45,798 nucleotides of DNA, taken from positions 1-45,798 of the forward strand of contig JACPXH010000003.1 in NCBI GenBank assembly GCA_016196625.1, given 5' to 3'. The number at the start of each line of letters is the position of its first letter. Within the stretch, counting starts at the first letter, position 1. Position numbers and translations under genes: made by a program. This document shows positions 14,718-22,300 of this stretch, piece by piece. A model generated the notes under the pieces. It made no database searches and had not been told where the DNA came from. It saw only the letters and a program-made list of their open reading frames with translations. Source of the stretch: Candidatus Parcubacteria bacterium (GTDB lineage Bacteria > Patescibacteriota > Minisyncoccia > JACPXH01).

Positions 14718-16208
14718 ATGCCCAGCCAGAAAACTCCGAAAGAAGTTGCCGCCTTGATTGAGCAGCTCACCACTGCTGGTTTTGAAGCTGTTGTGGTGGG
14801 TGGGTGCGTGAGGGATCTTTTGCTCAACGCGAAACCGGCGGATTGGGATGTAGCCACAGATGCGATTCCCGAAGAGATCCAGCGGGTTTTCCCGGAGAGC
14901 GTATATGAAAATCAGTTCGGCACCGTGGGCGTGAAAACCGGCAGCGATGATCCATCGCTCGCGATTGTAGAAGTAACCACGTATCGGGTGGACGAATCAT
15001 ACTCTGACCAGCGTCACCCGGATCGGGTGCGGTTCACCAAGAGTCTTGAGGAAGATTTGGCGCGGCGGGATTTTACGATCAATGCCATCGCACTGAAAAT
15101 CAAAAATCCAGATCAAAACTCCAAAATAGCGGAAGACTACGAAATTGTTGATCCGTTTGGCGGGCAGGCCGACCTTGAGGCGAGGCTTATCCGCGCGGTG
15201 GGGGAGCCGACCACACGTTTCCGGGAAGATGCGCTGCGGCTCATGCGGGCGGTGCGGCTGGCCACACAGCTCGGGTTCACGATTGAGCCGGAAACCACCG
15301 CGGCTATCAAGGCGAATGCGCGGTTACTCAAAGCCATCGCCGCAGAGCGCATCCGCGACGAACTCACGAAATTGGTCATGGCAGATAAGCCCGCTCTTGG
15401 TTTCACGTTGCTCAAGGATTTGGAGTTGCTGGAATACGTCTTGCCTGAACTTGCCGAGGGGGTTGGCGTGGGCCAGAATAAGCACCACATCTATCCGGTG
15501 TTTGAACATTCAATCAATTCGCTTGAGTACGCAGCCCACGCCAAGTACTCGCTCAACGTTCGGCTCGCCGCGCTCTTGCACGATGTCGGCAAACCAAAAA
15601 CCAAGCGGGGCGAAGGGCCGGATTCCACGTTTTACGGCCACGAGATGGTGGGGGCAAAGATGACGCGTCAAGCTCTTCGCCGCCTCAAATTCTCCAAGGA
15701 TATCGAGGAGCAGGTAACGCATCTCGTGCGCTACCACCTCTTCTATTACAATGTGGACGAGGTAACCGAAGCCGGGGTCCGGCGGCTCGTGCGCAAGGTT
15801 GGGCCGGAGCACATGGCTGATCTCATCAAGTTGCGCACCGCAGACCGGAAGGGATCGGGTGTGCCCAAAGCCATGCCGTATAAACTTCGGCATTTGCAGT
15901 TTTTGATCGAGAAGGTTTCGCGCGATCCCTTGACCGTCGGAATGCTCAACATCAGGGGCGATGACATCATGCGGATTTTGAAGATTGACCCCGGGCCAAA
16001 GGTCGGTCTAATATTGAAAGCCCTCATGGACGAAGTGCTTGATGATCCGGGGAAAAACACCACAGAATATCTTGAGGCGCGCATTGCCGAGCTCGGTGCG
16101 CTATCAGAGCCAGAGCTCCGAAAATTTGCCCAAGCCGGGGAGGGGAAGGTGGAGGAGTTCGAGGCCGGGGCAGTCGCCGAAATAAAAAAGAAGCACTGGG
16201 TGCAGTAA
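14718..16208 (+). CDS. cca: tRNA nucleotidyltransferase (CCA-adding) with HD domain
   Basis: A class II nucleotidyltransferase that adds or repairs tRNA 3' CCA ends. This fits the window, where no tRNA gene encodes CCA. The head domain has GGCVRDLLL and the DWD catalytic pair in KPADWDVAT (about 28-48), then RRDFTINAIA and the REDALRLMRAVRLA motif. An HD phosphohydrolase domain follows (HDVGKPKTKRGEGP, about 285 onward), and the C terminus is helical. The 496 aa fit the HD-containing bacterial subgroup. Poly(A) polymerase activity cannot be excluded because the two types are hard to separate by eye. Confidence 0.9.
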   Translation: MPSQKTPKEVAALIEQLTTAGFEAVVVGGCVRDLLLNAKPADWDVATDAIPEEIQRVFPESVYENQFGTVGVKTGSDDPSLAIVEVTTYRVDESYSDQRHPDRVRFTKSLEEDLARRDFTINAIALKIKNPDQNSKIAEDYEIVDPFGGQADLEARLIRAVGEPTTRFREDALRLMRAVRLATQLGFTIEPETTAAIKANARLLKAIAAERIRDELTKLVMADKPALGFTLLKDLELLEYVLPELAEGVGVGQNKHHIYPVFEHSINSLEYAAHAKYSLNVRLAALLHDVGKPKTKRGEGPDSTFYGHEMVGAKMTRQALRRLKFSKDIEEQVTHLVRYHLFYYNVDEVTEAGVRRLVRKVGPEHMADLIKLRTADRKGSGVPKAMPYKLRHLQFLIEKVSRDPLTVGMLNIRGDDIMRILKIDPGPKVGLILKALMDEVLDDPGKNTTEYLEARIAELGALSEPELRKFAQAGEGKVEEFEAGAVAEIKKKHWVQ

Positions 16209-16209
16209 A

Positions 16210-16422
16210 TTGTAAGAAATCATCGCGTTGTTTACACAAACAGACATGATACGATCTGACACCAAGCCGGGCAGGCTCTCGCTACGCGAAAATCCCCAGC
16301 GAGGATTTTCGCTGCTCTTCGGCCTCGCTCCTCCGCCTGCTGGCGGAGACCCTGCCCGCTCGGCCTCAGAAGCCACTCGAGCCTACCCGGCTTGATGCAA
16401 ACAACGCTAGCCTTTCTTACAA
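16210..16422. repeat. nested GC-rich palindromic element after cca
   Basis: Outer arms TTGTAAGAAA/TTTCTTACAA (16210-16219, 16413-16422) enclose CGTTGTTT/AAACAACG (16226-16233, 16399-16406), then AAGCCGGG/CCCGGCTT (16264-16271, 16386-16393). The interior contains a 10-bp hairpin (16286-16295 with 16303-16312) and the tetraloop palindrome at 16331-16348. It shares the boxes TCGGCCTCGC and CCTGCCCGCTCGGCCT with the element upstream of nusA. No gene lies in 16209-16462. Confidence 0.6.
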
Positions 16423-16462
16423 GTAGTGATGCCCACGTGAGTCGAAGCGGGGCGAGCGAAGG

Positions 16463-16646
16463 CGGGCTGTAGTGGACCGGTACCACGCTTGGCCCGCCCC
16501 GCACCAATTCGCCGGGGATTAGTGTAGCGGCAACATGCATGGTTCGGGACCATGATACGGTGGGTTCGACTCCCACATCCCCGAATGAAGAATTTGGTGC
16601 GGGGTGAAGGACCAAGAGGCAGAGGGTTCAATTCCCTCCAGCCCGA
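16463..16646 (+). pseudogene. interrupted (split or pseudo) tRNA-Pro-like gene enclosing another tRNA
   Basis: Two halves of one cloverleaf are separated. The 5' half (16463-16496) has acceptor CGGGCTG, D arm GTGG-ACCGGTA-CCAC and anticodon stem CTTGG, then CCCG. The 3' half (16609-16646) has GGA, stem CCAAG, variable AGGCA, T arm GAGGG-TTCAATT-CCCTC, acceptor CAGCCCG and discriminator A. All stems pair perfectly across 112 intervening bases. C1-G72 and the stem resemble tRNA-Pro. Joining CCCG to GGA gives the loop CCCGGGA, anticodon CGG, but with C rather than U at position 33. The insert holds arms CCCCGCACCAATTC/GAATTTGGTGCGGGG (16497-16510, 16590-16604) around an intact tRNA-Pro(CGG). I cannot tell whether this is a processed split tRNA, an intron or a disrupted gene. 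Confidence 0.7.
16513..16584 (+). tRNA. tRNA-Pro (CGG), nested inside another tRNA gene
   Basis: Acceptor CGGGGAT/ATCCCCG (16513-16519, 16577-16583), D arm GTGT-AGCGGCA-ACAT, anticodon stem CATGG/CCATG with loop TTCGGGA giving anticodon CGG, T arm GTGGG-TTCGACT-CCCAC, discriminator A. C1-G72, G35-G36-G37 and A73 are the usual proline identity features. It is complete and probably functional. Confidence 0.9.
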
Positions 16647-16670
16647 CTGAACAAAGTGAAGGAGGGTGGA

Positions 16671-16692
16671 GCACGCAAACTGCTTTGCGTGC
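16671..16692. repeat. perfect hairpin between tRNA genes
   Basis: GCACGCAAA-CTGC-TTTGCGTGC, a 9-bp stem and tetraloop, followed by GGCGG-AG-CCGCC. It may separate or help process the tRNA transcript. No T-run. Confidence 0.5.
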
Positions 16693-16756
16693 GGAGGGCG
16701 GAGCCGCCGACGTTCCCCTGGGCTGGGCTTCCGGCCCGACATATATCGAACGTTGC

Positions 16757-16827
16757 GGGCCTATAGCACAGCGGTAGTGCGCCGCATTCGCATTGCGGAG
16801 ACGGGAGTTCGATCCTCCCTAGGTCCA
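16757..16827 (+). tRNA. tRNA-Ala (CGC)
   Basis: Acceptor GGGCCTA/TAGGTCC (16757-16763, 16820-16826, one G-U pair), anticodon stem CCGCA/TGCGG with loop TTCGCAT giving anticodon CGC, T arm CGGGA-GTTCGATC-CTCCC region, discriminator A. CCA is not encoded. Confidence 0.88.
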
Positions 16828-16881
16828 CATTTCAAGATTTCAAGACTTCGCAGTGCATGTTTTTGTGGCAACCATAGTCGC

Positions 16882-16910
16882 TTGACATTTTCTTGATATC
16901 ATAATACTGT
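16882..16910 (+). promoter_or_regulatory. possible promoter of the SDR gene
   Basis: A perfect TTGACA (16882-16887) with 17 bp to TACTGT (16905-16910), a weak -10. The predicted 115-nt leader holds two hairpins, GCGCGG/CCGCGC and GGGTCA/TGACCC (about 16956-16984). Confidence 0.4.
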
Positions 16911-17031
16911 TTGCGTCGGAGTTTAACTTGGTAATTCCGCGTAGTCTTGCTGCGCGGTCATGCCGCGCGGAGGGTCATCTGACCCATCAGGCGGCCGTGG
17001 ACATGGACTTGTATCGAAGGAGGGCGGGAGC

Positions 17032-17778
17032 ATGGGTTCTTTCGATGGGAAGCACGTTCTGGTAACAGGCGGGGCGAGCGGGATCGGGCTTGCGTGCGCA
17101 AGGGAATTTTCAGGTCAGGGAGGGCGGGTTGGCGTCCTCAATAAGCAGCATCCTAGGTCTGAAGTGTTCGCAGAAATACCTAAAGACTTCAGCACTTTTC
17201 TGACGGTGGATGTTTCACAGCGGCTTGAAGTCGACCGAGCGTTCCGCCACCCGGCATTTCACGCAGGCGTTGATGTACTCGTCAACAACGCGGGCATTGA
17301 GGAGCAGTTCTCTCTTGCGGATCCAGACTACGATGTTTGGACGCGCGTCCACGAGGCTAACGTGAGGGGCGCGCTCTACGTGACCGAGTTCGCTCTCAAG
17401 GTGATGAGTTCTGGGGGCGCGATTGTCTTTATCACGTCGGTCCATACGATTCAGGCGTGGAGGGGTAATGCCGCGTACGATGCCTCCAAGCACGCGCTCT
17501 TGGGGGTCATGCGGTCGCTGGCGCTCGATCTGGCGCCGGCCGGCATTCGGGTCAATGCGGTGGCCCCCGGCATGATCTACCCGACTGGTATTACGAGTCG
17601 GCTATCGCCAGCGCAGGCTGATGCTCTTGGTCAAAAGGTGCCAGTGGGGCGCTACGGTCGGCCCGAGGAGGTGGCCAAGGTCGTCGCGTTCCTTGCTTCG
17701 GACGAGGCAAGCTACATTACGGGCCAGCAGATCGTGGTGGACGGGGGATTGACCATCACGAACGTCCTAGGTACTTGA
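17032..17778 (+). CDS. short-chain dehydrogenase/reductase (SDR, Rossmann fold)
   Basis: An NAD(P)-dependent oxidoreductase of the classical SDR family, 248 aa. Visible are the cofactor motif TGGASGIG near the N terminus, NNAG after beta-4, the catalytic Tyr-Lys as YDASK, a Ser in the preceding strand (ITSVHT), and the C-terminal [12 protein letters not shown]. The start is placed at ATG 17032 because GGAGGG lies just upstream; the open frame extends to 16960 without coding character. It most resembles FabG-like or glucose/3-oxoacyl dehydrogenases. The substrate cannot be assigned, and FabG is unlikely to be meaningful in a lineage usually lacking fatty-acid synthesis. Confidence 0.88.
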   Translation: MGSFDGKHVLVTGGASGIGLACAREFSGQGGRVGVLNKQHPRSEVFAEIPKDFSTFLTVDVSQRLEVDRAFRHPAFHAGVDVLVNNAGIEEQFSLADPDYDVWTRVHEANVRGALYVTEFALKVMSSGGAIVFITSVHTIQAWRGNAAYDASKHALLGVMRSLALDLAPAGIRVNAVAPGMIYPTGITSRLSPAQADALGQKVPVGRYGRPEEVAKVVAFLASDEASYITGQQIVVDGGLTITNVLGT

Positions 17779-17784
17779 TCCAGT

Positions 17785-17813
17785 GTGCGCCGCGGCCCTT
17801 GGCCGCGGCGCAC
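17785..17813 (+). terminator. GC-rich hairpin after the SDR gene
   Basis: A perfect 13-bp stem (17785-17797 with 17801-17813) has a CTT loop, followed by CTTCATTATTT. It starts six bases after the stop codon. Confidence 0.6.
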
Positions 17814-17820
17814 CTTCATT

Positions 17821-17979
17821 ATTTACCCAACGCACCACAAGGCCATCGTCTCCTGCTCGCCTCGCTTCGCGGGCGAAGCGGGCCGGTGGATGAATGGTTG
17901 GTGCGTAGGCCTTCGGTGCGGGGTTCCGTTCCGCCACCGAAACACGAGGTGCCGCCGACTCCCGTCGGCGGGGCTCCAC
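17821..17979 (+). repeat. dispersed structured repeat, copy 1 (159 bp)
   Basis: Near-identical to the reverse complement of 34624-34791. It folds into ACGCACCA/TGGTGCGT, GCTTCGC-GG-GCGAAGC, a TTCGGTG...CACCGAA stem, and CCGCCGAC-TCCC-GTCGGCGG. It lies between the SDR terminator and the uppS promoter. A frame reads through it on the minus strand, as it does through copy 2, but I regard it as non-coding. Confidence 0.8.
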
Positions 17980-17991
17980 CGTGGCCCCATC

Positions 17992-18020
17992 TTGTTTTAG
18001 TTTTAGTCTATCAGTATAAT
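17992..18020 (+). promoter_or_regulatory. promoter of uppS
   Basis: TTGTTT (17992-17997), 17 bp, TATAAT (18015-18020, perfect). The first in-frame ATG (18019) lies inside the -10 box, so translation must start further on, at ATG 18037. Confidence 0.65.
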
Positions 18021-18036
18021 GGCTCTCGCACGTTCA

Positions 18037-18795
18037 ATGGCGACCAAAAATCTCTCTGAAACCGAACTAAAAATTCCGAACCACGTAGCCATCATTCCTG
18101 ATGGCAATCGCCGCTGGGCAAAAGAACGCGGGTTGCCCGGGTGGATTGGGCATCGCTATGGCGCGCGGGCCTTCTTGGCGAACGTCCGCGAGGCGCTCAA
18201 GCTCCGAGTGCCGAATGTGTCGTTCTGGGCATCTTCTAAAGACAACATCACAAAGCGCGAGGCAACCGAGGTGAGGCATCTACTCGCGATTTATAAGCGT
18301 GAGTTCGCACGCCTCGCGAAATCCCACGAAATCCACGACAACAAAGTCCGGGTGAATATCCTTGGCGAGTGGCGGCGGCTGTTCCCGGACGAGGTGTGCC
18401 GGGTTTTTGACAAGGCTATTGCGGCCACGAAAGAGTACGCTCGCCACAACCTTAATTTTTTTATGGCCTATGACGGTCAGACCGAGATGTTGCGCGCGGT
18501 CGAGAGTATCGTCGCGCAAGCATCCGGAGTAGCTGGCCGTGGCGCAAAGACGGGGACGGCTGTTGCCGTAACGCCGGCGTTGCTCAAAACGAATCTCTAC
18601 ACGCGCGAGCTCCCGCCGGTGGATCTGGTGATTCGCACGGGTGGCGAGTCGCATTGGTCAGCTGGGTTCATGATGTGGGATTGCGCGAACGCGCAACTCT
18701 ACTTTACCGATAAACTCTACCCGGACTTTGGGGCCAAAGAGTTCCACGCGGCGATCGAGGATTACTCCCGCCGCGAACGACGGTTTGGAGCATAG
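18037..18795 (+). CDS. uppS: isoprenyl diphosphate synthase, UppS family
   Basis: A cis-prenyltransferase making the undecaprenyl (or similar) lipid carrier for cell-wall and glycan export. The N-terminal HVAIIPDGNRRWAK carries the catalytic Asp. SFWASSKDN replaces the usual FSTENW-like block. DLVIRTGGESHWSAGFMMWD corresponds to the family RTSGExRxSNFLLWQ motif, with His-Trp where Arg-Ile is usual. LYFTDKLYPDF follows. The length (252 aa) is normal. The start is fixed by the promoter as described. The altered RxS motif could affect product length, and a divergent subgroup is likely. Confidence 0.88.
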   Translation: MATKNLSETELKIPNHVAIIPDGNRRWAKERGLPGWIGHRYGARAFLANVREALKLRVPNVSFWASSKDNITKREATEVRHLLAIYKREFARLAKSHEIHDNKVRVNILGEWRRLFPDEVCRVFDKAIAATKEYARHNLNFFMAYDGQTEMLRAVESIVAQASGVAGRGAKTGTAVAVTPALLKTNLYTRELPPVDLVIRTGGESHWSAGFMMWDCANAQLYFTDKLYPDFGAKEFHAAIEDYSRRERRFGA

Positions 18796-18828
18796 GCATA
18801 AACTGTTGGGGCGGGCGCCGGTGCCTCC

Positions 18829-18886
18829 GAGGCGACATCCGCAGTCGAGCGGCATGGTCCGTGCACTCATCGTAGTGAGTGCACGG
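18829..18886. repeat. intergenic repeat box and hairpin
   Basis: GAGGCGACATCCGCAG (18829-18844) recurs exactly at 29608-29623; both are followed by a GGCATGGT segment. A perfect 11-bp hairpin CCGTGCACTCA/TGAGTGCACGG follows (18859-18869, 18876-18886) without a T-run. Confidence 0.55.
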
Positions 18887-18913
18887 CACCCACCCACCCA
18901 CAAAATTACCCCC

Positions 18914-19300
18914 ATGCCCCAAACCCAGAAGCAGTTTATCGGCCGCCACGGCGAAGAGGCCGCCGCGGCTTTTTTGCGCCGCCTCGGTTATCGCATCATT
19001 GAGACAAACTGGCGACCTAGGCGGGGCAGGGGAGAGCTTGACCTCATCGCTTCGCATCGCGGGGCGCTGGTGTTTGTCGAGGTAAAGACGCGCCACGCCG
19101 CAGTCACGCCTTTTCCGGCCGAGGCGAACATCACGCCGACAAAAATCCGCCATCTCCAGCAGCTCGCCGCCCGGTACCTCTTGGAGCATCCCGTTTGGCA
19201 GTCAGGCCCCGCACAGATTGACGTCATCGCGGTTGAGTTTACAGAAGGGCGCGCGCCAGTTATCCGGCATTGGCCGCGCGCAGTCGGAGCGCCGCGGTAG
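18914..19300 (+). CDS. yraN: YraN/UPF0102 family endonuclease-like protein
   Basis: 128 aa, normal for the family. FIGRHGEEAAAAFLRRLGYRIIETNWR is followed by GELDLIA and FVEVKTR, the E/D...E-x-K core of the PD-(D/E)XK-like nuclease fold. The ATG at 18914 is chosen because homology begins there; the open frame runs from 18728 but overlaps uppS and has no family similarity. Its role is uncertain; in other bacteria it is linked to recombination or RNA processing. Confidence 0.9.
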   Translation: MPQTQKQFIGRHGEEAAAAFLRRLGYRIIETNWRPRRGRGELDLIASHRGALVFVEVKTRHAAVTPFPAEANITPTKIRHLQQLAARYLLEHPVWQSGPAQIDVIAVEFTEGRAPVIRHWPRAVGAPR

Positions 19301-19329
19301 GGCCTGTGTATTACCGCGGTGTGCTCATG

Positions 19330-19338
19330 TGGTATAAT
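19330..19338 (+). promoter_or_regulatory. extended -10 promoter of the pilin gene cluster
   Basis: TGG-TATAAT is a perfect extended -10 (box 19333-19338). The -35 (ATTACC, 19310-19315) is weak. It is the only good promoter I see for the six-gene cluster. Confidence 0.65.
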
Positions 19339-19385
19339 AGGATGGTTGTGACTGCGACGATTTTGCTTTTGGTCGTCACCCTCCA

Positions 19386-22300
19386 ATGAAATTTTTCCAA
19401 CGTCTGCGCGCGCGCCCTTTCTCCGAGCGGGGCTTTACCGCGCGAGAACGCCGCCAAGTCCTCGCGGCAACAAGAAATAAAGACGTTGCGGGCGTCGCAC
19501 TGCCGCTCGCAGCGAAATCGCCAGCGCCCGCTCGGGCGGGGTTTACAATCGTGGAGGTGCTCATTACGATCGGGCTCCTTATTTTGGTCATGTTCGGGAT
19601 TTACGGCGCCTACAGCCTCATGATCCGGCTGACCGGCCAAAGCCGGGCGCAGACCGTGGGGCTGCAGCTGGCTCAGGAAAAAATTGAATTTATCCGTAAC
19701 CTGCCCTACCAGAGCGTGGGCGTGGTCGGCGCCGTCCCAGCCGGGGTCGTGCCGGCAAGCGAGAGCATGTCACGCAGCAGCGTCCAGTTTACCGTCAATA
19801 CCACTATTCGGAACATTGACGACCCCTTTGACGGAGATGCGGCCGGGTCCATTCCGGGCAAGCCCGTGGATACCGACCCGGTTGATTATAAACGCGTGGA
19901 GGTTCAGATAACATGCGCAGCGTGTCCGAGCGGTTCACCCATTGTGCTTACGACCAATGTGGTGCCCAGAGGCGTGGAGGCTGGTGCGAGTACGGGATCG
20001 CTCCTTGTGAGGGTCATCAACAAATCCGGTCAGCCCGTCGCGCAGGCCGCCGTGGGCATCAAGAACGCCGGCGTCTCGCCCACCGTTGATTTCACCGACA
20101 CGACCGATGTGAACGGCAAGCTCATGGTCGTGGGCATGCCGGCTGCTTCGGGCTACCGCCTGACGATTGCCAAGCCCGGCTACTCGAGCGACGGCACGCT
20201 CCCGCCGGGAGATCCCAAGAATCCCAACCCGGTTAAGCCCGACCCCACGATTGTGGCCGGTCAGATAACGGAGCTCACGTTCTCTATTGATCGGGTGAGC
20301 ACCCTGGTCGTTAAAACCGCCAATCAGGCGTGCGAGAGTATCGGCTACGTGAGCGCGCATGTCCAAGGGCAGACGCTCATCGGCACCAATCCCGACGTGC
20401 CCAAGACCTCATTTGAGCTGGCGACAGACTCTTACGTGGGCGGCGTTGCGACCCCCCCCGCTAACCCAACCGTGGCGGGATCAGTCAACGACTCGACAAA
20501 TTTGTCCAACCCCATTTCCGTCTTCGTTTCCGGCCCGTATGCCTATGTGGCGGCATACTCCGGCAACCGCCTGACTGTGGTTAACGTCTCCAATCCTGCG
20601 AGTCCAACGGTAACCGGTTCGGTCATGGACGCAACAAGGCTAGGGGGATCTTCCTCCGTCTTCGTCTCCGGCCAGTATGCCTATGTGACCGCAGACTTCG
20701 GCAACCGCCTGACCGTGGTTAACGTCTCCAATCCTGCGAGTCCAACGGTAACCGGTTCGGTCAAAGACAATACCAATCTAAGCAGACCCATGTCCGTCTT
20801 CGTCTCCGGCCAGTATGCCTATGTGGCAGCACACGAAGGCAGCCGCCTCACTGTGGTTGACGTGCTCAACCCTGCGAGCCCGACCGTGGTTGGCTCGGCC
20901 TACGACGCGACAAATTTGGACGGTCCCTACTCCGTCTTCGTCTCCGGCCAGTATGCCTATGTGGCACTAGACTATAGCAACCGTCTGACCGTGGTTGATA
21001 TCTCTAACCCTTTAAGCCCAACGGTAGTAGGTTCAGTGAGTGACGCAACAAATTTGGACAATTCCGCCTCCGTCTTCGTCTCCGGCCAGTATGCCTATGT
21101 GGCGGCAACCATTGGCAACCGCCTCACCGTGGTTGACGTCTCCAACCCCTCCAGTCCCACCGTGGTGGGTTCAATCAACGACGCGACCAACCTGTACGGA
21201 GCTCGCTCCGTCCGCGTCTCCGGCCGGTACGCCTATGTGGCAGTAAGCGCTGGCAACCGTCTCACCGTGGTTGACGTCTCCAACCCCTCCAGCCCAACCG
21301 TGGTGGGTTCAATCAACGACGCGACCAACCTGAACTACCCCGTTTCCGTCTTCGTCTCCGGCCGCTACGCCTATGTGGCGGCATTCGACGGCAGCCGCCT
21401 CACCGTGGTTGACCTCGGGCAGTGGGTTGACACGTCGCCCATCTCGCCCGCCGTCGTCGGCAGCGTTAACGACGCGACCAATCTGAATTTCCCTGCCTCC
21501 GTCTTCGTCTCTGGCCGGTACGCCTATGTGGCAGCGGCCACTGGCAACCGCCTCACTGTAGTTGATATCTCTAATCCCTCAAGTCCAACTGTGATGGGTT
21601 CGGTCAGAGACGCGACCAATCTGAACAACCCTATCTCCGTCTTCGTCTCTGGCCGGTACGCCTATGTGGCAGCATTCAGCGGTAACCGCCTCACCGTGGT
21701 TGACGTCTCTAATCTCTCAAGTCCCACAGTGACAGGTTCAGTCAACGATGACACAAATTTGAATGGCGCCTATTCAGTCTTCGTCTCCGGCCGCTATGCC
21801 TATGTAGTGGCACAAACCGGCAACCGCTTGACCGTGGTTGACGTCTCCAACCCCTCAAGTCCCACAGTGGTGGGTTCAGTCAATGATGCCGTAAATCTGA
21901 ACACCTCTTACTCCGTCTTCGTCTCCGGCCGGTACGCGTATGTAGCAGCATTCTCCGGCAACCGCCTCACTGTAGTTGATATCTCTAATCCCTCAAGTCC
22001 AACTGTGGTGGGTTCGGTCAATGACGCGACCAATCTGAACGGCGCTATCTCTGTCTTCGTCTCTGGCCGGTACGCCTATGTGGCAGCATTCTTCGGCAAA
22101 CGCCTCACGGTGGTTGATATCTCCAATCCCTCAAGTCCAACTGTGGTTGGCTCGGTCAGAGACACGACCAATCTGAGCGGCGCCCGCTCCGTCTTCGTCT
22201 CCGGCCGGTATGCGTATGTGGCGGCATACTCCGGCAACCGCCTCGCTGTAGTTGATATCTCCAATCCCTCAAGTCCAACTGTGGTGAGTTCAGTCAATGA

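Noticed and set aside
16590-16646. Isolated tRNA 3' fragment as an integration (att) scar
   Set aside because: The matching 5' half was found at 16463-16496, so the fragment belongs to an interrupted tRNA rather than a duplicated attachment end.
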